64,000 bases of DNA from Zonotrichia leucophrys gambelii (GCF_028769735.1 NC_088178.1:4406001-4470000), one strand, 5' to 3'; shown: positions 43,837-59,200, counted from the stretch's first letter. The notes: generated by a model not told the origin, from the letters alone. Translations and numbers: made by a program.

Positions 43837-44693
43837 CATGTTTAACATATGTTAATAATATGTTTAACATAGCTTGCTTTGCTTCCAGCCTCAGATTGTG
43901 ATACTCCAGTACAGCTTGATCCACTCATGGAGAATAGAGGAAGGGGAGATGTTTAAGGCTTTTCTGCTTGTATGAATTAGTGGGGCTTGATGCCAATCTG
44001 CTGCTCCTTTATCTGGGCCAAAGGCAGTGCATCATTTAGCTTTTAATAATAAGATTAACTATGTGAGGAGCACCTGGCACTCTTCATCTTAAGGTTAAAT
44101 GGTGCTTGAAGTGTTTCTGGCAGGTGGGGAAGGCTGTGGTTTGAAAAGCCCTGGTGTTTTTTGTTGGTCATTCTCTGAAGCACTGGAGTGCTTGGTGGAA
44201 GAGCCCTTTCTAGCACATAGTTTAATCAGTGTTCATGTGGTACTCTCATAGAACAGTGAAGTTCTTGTACCAAGGGATTATTGCATCATAGGAAGCCAGC
44301 ATACTGATTTCTCTCCTGTCTGTGCCAGTTTCTCAAGGATAAAACAAGTTGTTCTCACTCACTGTGCATGCAATTAGGTATATTTATTCTGTGCAAAGCA
44401 ATTTTGCTGTGGAGCGTGGAGTTCTTGCATCCCAGCACAGGGAGAAGGAACAAAAAAGAATGTAAGCCTTCCTGTCCTTGGTTGTATGAATCTGCACTGC
44501 AGTAACCTTAAGCACTGAGATTATAGCATGTGGTTAATCACCTGCTCTGATATTTACAATGTGGTCTTGAGAATATTCTCAAACTTGCCAACCACCAGTG
44601 ACAGCTGACCCTTCAGACTCACTAATGTTTTAGCAACTGAGGCTTTCCAGAATGTTGTTCATTAAACAACTAGATTTTAGGCCTTTCAGATGA

Positions 44694-44867
<174 letters not shown>

Positions 44868-47800
44868 TAAAAGGGATTTGGGGCAAAGGGGTATTGTTTC
44901 TTCTTCCTTTGTTCCTTACTCTCCCCAGAGATGTGAGGTTGGCTGCTGTCCCCAAGACTGAAGTGTCTTTGCAGTTGAGAAGTTTTACTCAGAGACATTT
45001 TAAGTGCCACAGTGCTGTGTCAGTGTCATGCCCCAGCCTGGCTTTTTATTTGGGTGCCTTTATCAGAGATAAAGCAGGTAAAGAAATCACCCCATGCATT
45101 TATTGGGATCTCTAAGGCAACCAGGCAGAGCTCAGCTCTGGGAGTCTCAATGTGTTATCGTGATGAGAACTGCTCTTTCTGATTTATAATATTGTTCTAT
45201 AAATGCTACAAAGCCATACTGGGGATTTTAACTGGTTTTACCTGAAGCGTGCTGTAAAGCTGTGCATGTTCCCGTAGCTCCAACTACAATCCCTGTGGGT
45301 GGACTCATGTTTTCCTAGGCTGGGCAAAGATGGCTGTTAACATTTTTATTTTTTTGAATTAGTCAGTGGGGAAGGCACAAGGAGCCTTTTATTCACTTAG
45401 ATTAAATGGTTCTTGGTGATAACACAAAGATCTGAGAGCAGAGCAGGTGTCGCTTTGGGAGGAAGCTGTACTGTGCTATGCATACAGTAACTAAAACTCA
45501 CAGGTGCCTATAAATGTTTAACCAACTCTGCATTTCTTTCTCCTTGGGGAGTTTTAATGGACTTGTAACTACTTGTTCTGACAACATTTGTTCTCTCTGG
45601 ACTCTGGGAGATATGTTGATCATTCTTGCAACCACTAGTTTGCCATTTCATTCGGGTGTTCTCATTTCCAGGCTGGTTCTACTTTGGTTGTAACTCTTAT
45701 GAGGCAAAAAATAAACTTGCATTTTGAATCCAAAAATGGATTCAAGCTGGAGTGTAAAATATTGACTTGCTTGATAGTCATCTCTCTGAATTTTAGTGAA
45801 TTACATGTAAAAATAGTTGAACAACAATACCTACTAGCAGCATTTGAATGAGAAGGGACTCTCTAAGGAAAGATGAGCACTAGCTCCAAATGGATCAGCC
45901 ACTGATTAAAATATTCTTGTAAAAGCACTATGAAACAGAATTCTTCTGTAAAGATAATGAATAGATAACTGGGATTCTGTGCCACCTGAAAGGCAGAGGG
46001 GGATAAAGCACAGATAAATTAAGGAAGGCTTTTGGAGCTGGAGGGCTCATGGGGTAGGAGCAGATGGGAGTGTCTCTGTCCCCACACCCAGATCTAACAA
46101 AATGGGTTTGTCCTCAGCAAGTGTGTTGAGAAGGAAGCATTAGGAAGCCCTAAAAGTTTCATGGAGGTTTTAAAGGACTGCATGCATGTTTCTGTGATTT
46201 AGAGGATGCTGAGGGGTGAAAGGGAAAGAAGTACTGAAAGAAGTGTTTACATCTGCTTGATGTTTGGTAATTGAATCTCTAAATAAAAATTAAAATGGAT
46301 ATTTGATTGATAATATGATTGCTGAAACAATTACATGGGGTAATTGAACCAATTGAAATTACTTCCCACAATGGAGTTCTAATTGATCTTTCAGCCATAA
46401 ATACATGTGGGGAAAATGGGGCATATTAAAAGAAACACTGAAATCTTGAAGGACATTATTTGTGAACTCCTAAAAAATAGCCAGAGCAAAGAAATGAGTT
46501 AGTGTCTACTTTCATACCCCATATAGTAAAACAGTCATGTTTAATGTGTTATGATGGAGACAAAGATTTTTCTTCTCCATCAGCTTCAGCTAGTCTTGCT
46601 TAATAATTTCATTTAGTTTGTGGAAAAAGGAACATAACTGTTGAATAGCATGAGTTGTCACATAGGCTATAAAATTAATAAAGGAAGAGTCAAAGCTGAC
46701 TTCATTGAGTTGTACTGGAAAAAAACAAGCAGGGAACAGGGCACACTGACTTGATCGCTCCTGTTTGCCCCTGGCAGAAATAAAAATGAACAGTCCACAA
46801 TACTAAACACTAATTCAGTGATCAGTGTAGTGGCCAATTTCAGAAAGCTGCCTTAGCCCTGCCTTGGCTTGCTCACATGCTAAGAGGATTTTCACATTTT
46901 GAAAACTGTTTCAATTACTTATTCAGTGATTTATTCAAGGATAGAAGAGCCAAGACTTCTGAGCATTTCATGCCCCACTCAGTCTTGTATTGCATTTAAA
47001 CAGAAGTGCTGTTTCTGTATATACTCTCAGTTTATTTGTTGATTTGATGGAGCTTAATGCTATATATGTGTCTGTATTTTTGTGTGTATATATCTATAGT
47101 TTAAGACTTGATGAGGTAAGCAATTCATAAAATGGTTAGGGAAGAAGTATTGGTACGTAATATTTGAGCTATAAAAGGAAGAGGTAAATTGATTTACTAT
47201 ACTATTAATTACATACACATTTCAGTTCCTCTTTTCTGTATGCAGAATAGCTGAAAGCCAGCATCACTTCTTTAAGCAATGTAATTTTGACTGAAGTAGA
47301 AGTTTTTCAGGCTGACATTTTTTTCTTTCAAGGTTCTCTCTTAACCACTCAAAGCCGGAGCATCTTTTCATAATGTCCTGTTCTTTCACACTTTGCTTAA
47401 GAAAAGCTCTGCCCTTGACAATTGCATCTTGCCCAATTGCATCCATCTGTTCAGAATGGCTTCTTCAAGTGGGTTTTCCTAATCAGATGCTTCAGCTAGA
47501 TCAGCATCTCTGTGCTGGTTCCTCCCTTGCCTTCACCACAGAAACAGGATGACCATCTTAAGGTCCTTATCCTTTCCACCCTGTCTTACATTTCTTCTCA
47601 CTTTTTTGTAATATTTTGGCTGTTGGCCCACACAGCCCATGATGCTGCATTGTGCACAGGTGAAAGGTTGAGAGGTACCTTTCTGCCTTCTCCATTTTTA
47701 AAACTCTCTTTTACAGGAAGAATTGTAAGCAAGGTCCCTTAGAGATCTACCAACACATGGCATGAATTAGGTGAGCTGAGGCAGCACAGTGTTCACAGCC

Positions 47801-50800
47801 TGACTTTGCTTCCAAATCCACCCCTCCAGTCCTTCAGTTTCCTCCTTTTATTTGGCAATGCAGCATGGAAACTGGGTGCAGGTGGAAATGGTTTTGTTAA
47901 ACCCAGTTCTCTGGTTCAAGATTCCTTACAGAGAATGAAGCAAAGTCAGGCTGTAAACCTTGTGGCACAGTGACTGAAATGGGGGGTTCTGTCACAGGAT
48001 TTGCTGTGATGCTGTCATTTAAATATAACCATCTTTAAAAGCATTGTTAGACTGTATATCTCCATGAGGAACACTCTTCTCTAGTAGAGAGCACTGAATT
48101 GGCTTCAGATGATGTAGGAAAACAAGCTTTAGATGCCACTATAAAAGCACATCCCTGGATTAGCAGCTAATGTGGATGATATATACGTTTCTTTTCTGGA
48201 CTCTTCACTCTGAAGCTTTTAGATGACCAAAAAAAATTATCTTGGGTAGCTTAAAACAGAACAAATGGGCCATAAACTAGAAATAGAGCCTATAGAAGAG
48301 AGAAATGGATATTGGTTTGAGAAGTAATTCACTTAAAATCAGGCACTTCAGGTGAGAGGAAAGCTGGTGTGTCTGGCTGCAGCCTGATAAAATCTGTTGC
48401 AGTGGTGAGGGCGCATAAAGAAGAAAAGACCCCTTTTGTCTCTTACTTTAATAAAATATTCTATTTGCATGCTTTCTGAGTTGAAACATTGTCCAGTATA
48501 AACTCTAATCACTGCCAAATACAAAATCAGGTCATTCTGTGGTCTTTTTTTAAAAACAGATAGGGTTTTATTCTGAAATTAGCTATATAAATCATGGCTG
48601 AAGTTATTATTGTTCTGCCTCAGCAATAGCACTGATGTCCTTAACCCATATATTTTCTAGCAGTGCCGTTTCCCTGCTTTAAAAAGAAAACTAAAGGCTG
48701 AAAATGCATCATGCACTTCGCAGCTGGAATGGCCAAGCTGTGCAGTCTGGGTGAGATCAGACTGTCTGCTAACTCCAGTGAGCTCAGTGTAGCTATTGAT
48801 AGTAGGAATGTTTTATTCCCAGCCTGCTGTAATAGTGTCAGCAGCTTCCACTTTTTATTTCCCATATATTATGCAGAGGTTTTGTAAGAATTCAGAGACC
48901 TGAAGTTTCTATGACATTTGGTGCATCATCTCCTCAAACACTGTATTTTTTCCCTGTAGGACCCACAATTGAGGAGGGTTTGTGAGCTGAGAGAGGTTTC
49001 TCAGGGCTGCAGAGGTGCAGGACAGAGACTGTCTCCTCTCCAGGAGCTTCACAGAATAAGTGCAAGCAGCAGAGAAACACATATGGACAGGATGGCAACA
49101 GAACAGCTGCAGCACAGTCAGAACTTAAGGTTTTGCTGCATTAGTTTTAGCTTTGGTCAGTCTCTAAAATGGCTTTGCTATGTTGTCACAAACTCTTGTT
49201 AGTGTGGGTTCAGATGAAGTGACCACAGCAGGGAAAAAGTGGGGTGGTGCTAATTGATGCTGATCTTACTGCTTAGAGCAGCAGAGTTGGAGGCTGCCTG
49301 CTTTGGGGATGCCATACTCCCTCCTAAAGACCCCAGGTTTTGCTTTTCCATCTCTTCCTTCACTCTACCAATTCCGTGGCCAAAACAACTGCCTTTTTTC
49401 TGGATTAGGTTATTCCCTGATCCACTGAGCACCAGTGCCAGCCCCAGACAGGTTTTTGGCAGCCTGTACCAATGCCACTGTTTGCTAACAAGGGGCAAAC
49501 CCTCAGTGAACAGGAGGTGTGCTCTTAATGCTGAGCTTCTCCTCTCTCACCAGCTCTCTCTCTTCCTTATTCCCTTCCCCACTTTCTACTTTTCATTTGA
49601 AGGTGATTTTGTCCTTCCCCACCACGTTTTCCAGGCTGTTTAAGGATGTTTCCTGTGCACCATCTTCAGCATTGAACAATGGTGTTGCATTCTGGTTTTG
49701 AATGGTCACAAAACTAATTTGATGCTGTGGATCAGTAGCAGCCTTATGAAGGATTCCTGTTGTTGTGTTAACACCTTTGTTTTCATTTGCAGCTATTTGC
49801 CCACCCCTTAAGGTCTCTGCAGTACCCTGGTATGCTTACACTTCAGGGTCAAAAGTGGCTTTTTTATCATCATCATTCCATTTTTCTAATATACCTGGTG
49901 TCCAAGTGGGGCCACTTTGGAGACTCTCCTGGCCAGTGAAATATTGATTTTTCTGCTGCAGTAACTGGAGCAGTGATTTCTCTTTTCCAAACATCTCCCT
50001 GTAGAGTTAGCCTTGTACATTGTCTCAGATCTGGGTGACTTACCTGCCTTGTCACTCAGCTCAGAAGAATGATGGGATATTAATGACCAAGAAGGTATAG
50101 TGTGCCTTTTTGGAAGAGAATTAATGTTTTCCAGCTGAGAGCAAGGTCTTAACTTAATAGATTCTCATGGGTGAGCAGTGTATTCTGTTGAAAGCCTGCA
50201 ATGACTCAGGAAGGATCTATTTGTGTGAATATATGACATGTTTAGGGTGGAGTTAGGGCTTGAGCTATGAGATTACCTTCAGTGTATGAACTGAGCTCAG
50301 TGTTTAAAGGCACAGACAAAGGTTAGGCATTCCTCTCAAACCTGTGAAAAACTTTACAGCAGTGAGTGCTCAGAATTCAACCTTGATGAAAGCAGTGGCA
50401 TGCAGCAGTTCAGGGCTTGCCCATCACTTGGATAGGACTTTACCTGCAGTGTCTTTTCATTTTGTGGGTAGGTAGTAATAAACCTTCCTCTAGTCCATGA
50501 TCTCTGAGGCTGTTGGCAGGGGAAGTAGGGGACAAGATTTGTGTTTTGGAAGTGCACATTTGTCATCTTTAATTCAAACTCATTCCAGAATTCACTGCAA
50601 AGCCTTCGTTTGTTTTGCGTTGGAAAGCATTTACAGCACTTCAGTCAGTTAAGGGTTGTTTGTTGGAATCTGTATTTTTGGCCAGTAAGGCTGTGATCAT
50701 ATTTCTGTCCCAAAGTACTTACTGTAATGGAAACACTGAGCTTAGTGGGATTTTTTAGGTGAGGGCAAATCTTTGAAGGTTTGACTTACATGTCATCCCT

Positions 50801-53800
50801 CATCATGGACCCTGGGATGTAAATGAAGGTGAGATATCAAACCAAGCCCTCTGCTGTCCTTGGTGAAGGACAAAAGGACAAAGGAATGAAGGACAAAGAT
50901 TGGTGAAGGTAATCTTTCTGGCTCTGGTAGGTGGATCACATTGTACTTCTGCTTGGGACTGACAGTGAGAAGAACTGCACCTATACCATGTTATTTGAAC
51001 TTAAGATCTTTGTAGTTAAGCTGATTTTTCTGTTCCTGCACATCAGAGATGCTGCCAGATCTGTCAGGTAGTGTCTTCCTGCCTTGCTGCCACTGCTTCC
51101 TAGAAAATCACAAAGGGACATGAAACCTCTCATCAGTGTGCAGGATGTGTTGCATGTGCAATTTTCACATAAGCCTTAAGAGTTCAAGAGCTGATAGAAC
51201 TTTTTTACTTACACAGAAAAAGCAGTATCTGACTTGTCTTGGATAAAGCAATTGCAATGAATAGTGACTAACAATATAGAGACCTACTGGGGAGTTTCCT
51301 AACTTTGTCCCAGAGGTCATCACACTTCAGTAACAAGTGAATGAATAAAATGAACTTGAAAAGCTCCATTTGATTCTCTAGAGAAAAGGATAAATCTGTC
51401 ATTGGCAGAAATGAGTGTGCTAATTGTTTGCTTAAATATTCTTTTCATGAACATTTTGTCTTACAACTGGCACAGAAGTCATTTAGTCAATGTGACGAAA
51501 TTCAAATTTAAATTGAAATGAGCCTTGGAATTCAGGAACAGATAGCCAACTCCAACATTCATCTTTTTCTCAGAACGCCAAATTGCTCTTGCTGCTAGCT
51601 ATTGCTGTATCCCTTAAGAGTTTAATGCTTTCCAACCTCTGCAGTTTTACTGGTAGCTCATTCAAAGGAATTGCTCTTTGGAATGACATCCTCTGTAATG
51701 GCTTCCTGTGTTTTCTTCTGTTCCTACTGCATGGATTAACTGTTCCAGGCTTTTATTTGGGTACTGTGCTTCCATACTAACTGGTGAAGATTGTCACATA
51801 GCACAGGAAAATCTGTAACCAGTGAGTGCAGTGTGGGCTCTCATCTCAAAGGAATCTTTTCAGTGTCTGAGCATCTAAACATTGCATGAGTCTTTAAGAG
51901 TAGAGTTTTAAATGTTTGGGCAAGGTTCATATCAGCCATTTAAATCTCAAGAAAATGACAAAAAATGAGACTGTAGATGCATGTGCAAATCTTCACATGA
52001 CTTGTTTCATTGCCTACTTAGGGTATGTTGCTTCTTTTCCAGCTTGGCTACCTGTGTATCATCACATTCCTGTGCTTGTTTCCCTGTGTACACAACCCAC
52101 CCTACCTTTGGTTTAAGCCTTCTTATCTGAAGCCTGGATTTTAGCAATTGTGACACTTCTATTCCTCTCTTCCACTGGAGTCTCCTGTGAGGTCAGTTTA
52201 GATAATGAATCAGATCATCATCTCCAGAAGCTAGTTAACACTAGTATCTCCTCAGGCTACTGAAGCAAAATGTAGTTCTGGACTAAAATCAGGTTTGACT
52301 GCTACTGTGGCCAACTCAGGTTCTCAGGAGTCTGCACTTCCCTTTGCTTAGAGCTGCTTTGAGTGCTCTGAAGCCTGTTTGATTCTCTTTGTACAATGTC
52401 TACCAAATACAACAGAAACCTGAAAGCTTCATAAATGCACTCTTAAAATCCTAAGGAGGATGTTCCTTTCACATCGATCTTTTGTAATGCCTCAAGGCCT
52501 TGTCTACATGATCTTGACCTCTTGGAGTGTGTGGTTCCAGGGAATCTGACTGTGCTGCCCTTTCCCTGCATCACAGCTCTGTGACTTGTGCAACTTTGAT
52601 TCTTTCAAGAACCAGAGCTGACAGGGCTTTGGCATTATGAAGAGTGTTTGTTTGGTGCAGTATGTATCTGAATTGAGAGAGATGCATTCAGCAAGTGCCA
52701 TGGTATTTTTAGCTTTGATAGATGTACCCAGCACGCCATGTACAAGTATGGCTCCTGTTTCATCTCTTCCAAGGTCTAGTCCATTTAAAAGCATGGATTG
52801 AAGTACCTTTTACCATAAAATGACTGTTCTTCCCATGTTATAGGTGTTATAAAATTTATTTTTGACATCAGCTTACAGGCGCTAGTGCATGTAGAGTTAT
52901 GCATTTACATAGTCAGTGAGAAAAGCTGTGTTAGGAGCATAATTGAATGTGGCATCTAAACAGTGCATAATTATTTTTTCCTCTTTCACATGTAAAGAAT
53001 AGATCCTTTCCAAAAGTGCAGGTTATTACTGCTGCTTCTCCATTAGTTTTGTAGCATTAGTAAATCTTGCTTGTGTGTACTGAATATTTTGTTTTTCCAA
53101 CAGTCTGATAGATAACAACCCTTGAATTGTACAAAAACCATCTATCCCTTTCTCCTGTGAGAAATTGCTATAGCTCTTTAAAACCATAAAGGTCAAAGTT
53201 TCAAAAGAGTTCTAGAGAAATCTGTTTTGGTCCCCTTTCCCTTCAGAGCCCTTTTGTCAACTGATTAATATCTAATGTTTTATGTCTCTTCCTTCTCTCC
53301 TTAATGTAAGACAAGTTATTTAGGGTGAAGGCTTTATGGGCTGCTGGATCAAAAGCTTTAGACAAGTCAGTAACAAAATGTCCCCAGTGTGTAAAGACCA
53401 TTATCCATAACCTGGCAAATGTCATCTGTAACTGTGAGCTATAGGGAATCTGTGGAATACAAAGGTTAAAAACCCAGTTGGCAGTTCCCATCAAGGCTGC
53501 TATTCTCTTTATCTGTTCAGCAGAGGGAGATATAGATCTTTAGAGGAATGCTGGTGTTGGTGTATATTTTTTAAAAAATAGTACAGCTGGTGTGAGTAGG
53601 AGATGCAAATCCCTGGCTGAAGCAGGGCATAGTGTTTCCTGCAGAGCTCTGTCAAAATATTTCAAGTGCTGACCTGAAACCCTGTGCCGGGACACCCTTG
53701 AGCCTTTCTTTTGTGGAAGGATCTTATTGTGCTGTTGGTTTTGCCAGAGATTAAACTGACAGACATTCAGTCTAACCTCAGCTCTGTATTTCAGTTTTCA

Positions 53801-56149
53801 TGGAGTGGAGCTTTCTCAGTGTGCCCCTTTTATCATCCATTTTCCTAAACAGAACACTGTTGGTCATTTTCCTTCTTCTCAAAGCTGTGTTCTTTGTTTG
53901 TTTAAATGAAAACCTGTGCTGGATTGGTGTTGAATTCCCTAAATATGATTTTTTTTTGAGGGTGGATTTCCATTGGATTCCTTAAATCTAATCTTTGGAG
54001 GCTGTTGCCCATCATCTGTATTGCAGTGTAGGAAAATGAGATTAAGTTGTCATCTCCAAATACCCGTGTGCCTTGCTCTGCTTTAGAAACTTCCTTTCAT
54101 CTCCTCACTAACATCTTGGGCTCTGTGGCTTCCTCACTTTAAAGGGTTTAGTTGTTTGGGCTTTTTTAAGATTTTGCTACCAGCAAAATGAATCATACAG
54201 ACCTTGCTTAATCTTGTATAGTCTTTCGAGCACATGGGGGAGGTTTTCACCTGCAGGGAAAATATGTATTGAATGCTTTTCTCAAGTTCAGTCCCTTTTT
54301 GGGTGGCCACTGAATGTTTGACACCTGTGAAGATGGGGTGTGCAGGACCTCCCCAGGAGTCTGGTACCACTTGTCTAGACAGAGCTCTGAGAGCAAATAT
54401 AAATGAAGTACTGCATCCCAAATCATCTTGGACACACACCTGAAATACAAAATAAGGGCATTGTTACAGTTTGCTGCTGTGGACCAGAGCATTGCTTCTA
54501 AAAGAGATTGCTGAGATTTCCCCAGGGCTGCAGAAAAATGGTTATTCAGAGAAAAACTGTTCTTCACTGCAAAGGAAACTCCAGGTAAAAGGAGGAGAAA
54601 AAAGCAAAGGCATCAAATGAGTAATTTTGTCTTAATTATAGAAACAAAGCACTTGCAGTTTCTGCTGGAAAAAAAATTGTGAATACAAAGCCATATCCAG
54701 CAAACATTTTAGTGTGCCTGTGATAATGGCTGTTGGGATAAATTTTTCTTGCTTTATTGGGGCTTTTTTGGAAGGGAAGGTACAAACAGGAAAAATAAAA
54801 AATTGGCTTTTTTTAGGACAGTTAGCTTTACCTGGGCTGCAGATTTCTGGGGGAAGGTGTTGCAGTGACATGGGTCATGAGTGACTTCTGTTGTCTGCTC
54901 CTCATGTGATTTGTCATGCTGCAGGAGAGAAGCAGCACACTGCATTCTTCAGCAGGATGCTCCAGACAGTTTTGTCTGCAAAGGTTCTTTGCTTCAGGCT
55001 GTATCAAACCCATTTTTAATCTCTTGCCTTTACAGTAAAGGAAATTGTTTGTACAGAGGGCACTGATGTCAACTTACTGTGTTGATATTATCTAATTCCT
55101 TCTTCAGAAAATTCTTGTGCTAATTTTTAGTGCAGGCCTTTGTTCCTGTGAATTCAAGTCCACTTCTCCTGTCCCTAATGCATTGTCATCTCTTTTCTTT
55201 TCCTGAAGCATCTATTTCTTTTATGTAGTGGAAACTATCACACTGTCTTCCCTCCCAGAAGTGGTTTGTAATAGGCCAAACCCTGTGCTCATCATATCCC
55301 ATTCCAGTATTACTCTCTCAATTGAAATAGATCTTTTTATACTGTTTTGTTGGCTGGAAGGCTTCTTCACCATTCTTTGTCAAATCCTACCCTGCATTTC
55401 TGTTGCTGAAATAAAGATCCTTTTTTTCCTCCCTGCTGTCTCTTCTGCCCTCTCTGCCAAGAGATTGTTTTGGGGGAGTTGTCATTCCATGGGGTTTCAC
55501 TTGTCTTGTTGAGTTGAATTATTCCCAAAGATGGAATGTTCAGCTGTCCTATGTCCTCAGTCTTCTCTCCAGAGCAAGACCCACATATGGATGTTCAAAC
55601 TCCACCCTGCCTTTCTGCTGTAGGGAAAATTAAATCTGTACCCCAAGCTTTCTGAATAAAGCCACCTCAGTCACATGAAGATCTGCAAGTACTGTTGTTT
55701 GGTATTACAGGCTTGGCAGCAGTTAAAATTGAGCTGTTCTTTTTCTTTTTCACTAGTAAGGAAAAAAAAAAAGAGTGAATTAAAGGAGAGCTAAGGTTGT
55801 ATGACAGTGCTTCATGCCACCCCCATTGTGTGGGTGTAGATAGACAAAACCTGAAAGATCTGAGAAGCCAGAAACCTGTGCAGCAAAACACAGCCCAAAC
55901 ATTATTGCTGTAGTGCTGAGAGGTGGGCTAATGCCTTGCCTTTCTTATGTCAAGAGCAAATAGCTTAGGCAAGTTTGTATTAAAAAAAAGTTCTCCCTAA
56001 TCCTTTGACATAAGAGCACTTTCAAGACAGCTGAGGGAAGAGTTTATAGAATTGTCTTTGGAAATGCTTAGACTGTGACTGAGTAGGGCTCTTGAACACA
56101 ATTATTTAACTTGGAAATTGAATCCAACTTTGCAGTTGTCTCATCCTTG

Positions 56150-56210
56150 ACTGGGCAGTTGGACTGGCTGGATTTCAGAGGTCCCTTCCAACCTGCAGTA
56201 TTCCATGACT
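56150..56210 (+). mobile_element. Short CR1-like 3' scrap, sense
   Basis: The words ggactggctggatttcagag and gtcccttccaacctgcagta, followed by ttccatgact, match the last about 60 bases of many avian CR1 tails (ggactggatgatctcagagg, gtcccttccaacctcagcca, ttctatgatt). It is short and diverged, so moderate confidence. Confidence 0.6.
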
Positions 56211-59200
56211 TTCAGGGCCCTTGAGCAAAAATGGATTTCTGACAGATATGGCATTCTATATAGGATTAAGTTTCATTTGAGCTTCCTCATAATTAAATTC
56301 TAAGTTGTCTTTCAACCAGCCTTTGATATCATTGCCTTGGCAGGGAGGCTTCATTTCCTGGTGCACAGGTACATAGAAGATCCACTGGAGAAGTTATTTT
56401 TTTATTAATGACTTTTCAGTAAGTCTGTAAATCATTCTGGAGCTAGGTAGATGGCCTTTTTAGATTTCCTCTGGAATTTAAGGAAATGTATTTTCAAACA
56501 TTTCATTTGCAGGGTTTGGGCTCTGATGGCAGCCTTTCCTCAGGTGTTGTTTACCTGGCCCTTGTTCAGGTTTCTCTAAGGACCAAGGTACCCTCCTGTG
56601 CCATGTCATCCTCATTGCACTGTATGGAAGTACAGTGATTTGAGTTTATTTTTAAACCAGGATGTTTTTCCTTTTTATCTCCTTCCTCTTTCTCCTCCCT
56701 AACAGAAGAAAGGTTTTTCCTGGTGAAAACTGAGGTTTTTGAGTCTCCTGATCCTGTTTCCATTTTTAGTCCAGCCAAAGACTTTACCTTTGTGGATTCA
56801 AGCTTCCTTTTTTAGAGCAAGAAATCACACTGAGCTTGGCCAAAAAAGAGACTTGGTTAACCCATCTAAAGTTCTGTTGTTTTACCTCTTGTTTATTTCT
56901 GCTCAGCAAATACTCATCAGGATGACACATCAGGTAGGGAAATAACAGTGGGTGCTCTTTCCTTTTACCCAGAGATACTCAAAGCAAGCTTTGATTTGAA
57001 CCACTGTACTCTGGACACTCGAATGCATAAGGATGTAGTTATATTTCCCTGCTAAACAAGTTGCCTAGATACAATTCTCAGAGCCCTGAAAACTGAGTGA
57101 TCTTGCTTACACTTGGTATACAGAGGAGAAACGAGTGAAAAAAGATCAATTTGTGTAGGTAGATGTTTAAATATATATATAATTGGATTTCAGCTAACCC
57201 CTTCAATGTTTGAGTGATAGAGGCTTCCTCCAGGAACTCTGAAATCTTTTTTTTAGGCAATGGAAATAAAACTGAAATGAAATGTTAGAAAGTCATGTCT
57301 CTCCTCTTTCATTTTGATGAAAAGCATCTTGTGGGCTTGTTTTATACCCTTTTGTTTTGCTGTTCTTTTGGTTTCCCCAGCATAATTTAATTGATGGCAA
57401 GCAGAGGTATCTTGCACCAAATTTGCTCTGACTCAGTTTGCCTTGTTAAAGAGGTCATTTAAATACACCCCCTCAGACTATAGATGTCTCTCATTGTTAC
57501 TGCTGATGTACAGAGTTCCACTGGTAAAAACAAGGCAGCCTTGATCCAAGCTTGAAGTTCACATGGAGGAAAACAGACAAATGAAGAACATGGGGCAATC
57601 ATGAGCTGAGGACATGAGTTACTAAATGTATCAAATCAGACCATCATGATAGAGAAGCACAAGAGCACATTAAAGATTACACTCCAGCCTGAGCTTCTGT
57701 TTCAGTAAAAGATCTGTAGCATGAGATATGCAGGACTGCAGGCTGTAGCCAGAGCATTAATATATGAAATTATTTTGACCTTTAGGTTTGTTATTGAAGA
57801 TGTATTTTATTTTAAAAAAGTCAAAAATGTGACTTGATCGCAGAATAATTCTACCAGACCACTTAATTAACATCTGGCTGCCTACCTGGCAGCTGTGCAT
57901 TTCAATATGGGCATTTTCTTGTCTGTGACATTTATCTGCTGTGGAACAAGGAGCATCATTATATTCTCAAGTCTGTGAGTGCTGAGAAATCCAAGTAATG
58001 TAAAGGACTTCTTTTTTTAATGGATCAATAATCTAAATATTGAACAGTTGAGAAATGTGCATTTTTAAATGATTGAAATAAGAAAAATGGGCATTGATTC
58101 TCCAGCAATTTAGTTTTCCAGAGGAGAGCCACAGAACCTTTGTATGCAGCTCTTGGGTCTTTCTGGTGGTTACATCCTTTGAATATAAAACTGTTGCATT
58201 GCAGGTAAATTTTTTGTTTTGCTGTCCTTGGCTTGATATTCCTTCAAGTAAGTGGTTCTTGGTTGAAAAAAGCCTGGGGGGGGTCTTGTGAATTAGCTGA
58301 TGCTGATTAATGTTCATGGTGAAAATGGGTGAAACACATGACCTACAAGATGAATATTACCTGGAGAGTGGGGTTTCTCTGCTCTCTGGATTTTGGATGT
58401 GTGCTGGTGCTCAGTGAAAGATAGAACTGCCGCTGTGTGCCACCCTGTCATAACCCTTGCTGCTCTTTGTGGAGCTGCTGCCCAGCACTACACAGTAAGA
58501 GCTTTACAATAGTGGTGTTGAACCTAAAGCCTGCTGTAAATTTTTTTAACAAGTCTAAATGTAAGGAAAATCACTTTTGGGAAAAACATACTCTGTCCTT
58601 TTCTTTCTTTTGTTTAAACAAGTAAAAACCCAAGATCAATTCCATTTTTCTTAATAACTCGGATATTACCTATGATGCTGCTGGCTCCATTAGCAATTCC
58701 CAATTCTCTTATTTTAGAAGTTCTGAAACTGACTTTCTATGACTACATAACCAACTCATGAGCTCATTTACTGCATCCCCACCCCTGCAACCAAGCTGAA
58801 TGTGAGAATTGAGGCTGAGGAGGTGCTGATCCTTTCACCTTGTTCAGCACAAACCCATCCTTCTCTTTTGCCCTTTTCCTGCCAGCTGGAGTTGCGTGAA
58901 TTTATGAGCAGCTGAGCAGAGAGGGATGCCATCCTTTGCTGACATGGGCTGTATTTACTGAAGAGGTGGCAAGATCTCAGGAGTTTGGAGAAGTCTGAAT
59001 CCTTGATTAGTTGTCACTTGATGGCTCAAAGGTGAAAGCAGCAGTGTCTTAAGGGAAGTAAGCTGAGAGTAATGGAAAAGCACTATTTAAAAACTCAGGC
59101 TTGTGGTCAGAGACCTCTGCAGCAATGGCAGAGCTCAGCTGTCCTTTTTGCCTTCCGAGATCACTTAAAAATACATGTATAAAAAATAAAACAACTTGCC

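Noticed and set aside
53243..53494. Calling a full LINE element from the SKAFD motif
   Set aside because: Only one motif is present, with no other reverse-transcriptase blocks. It is kept as a low-confidence finding only.
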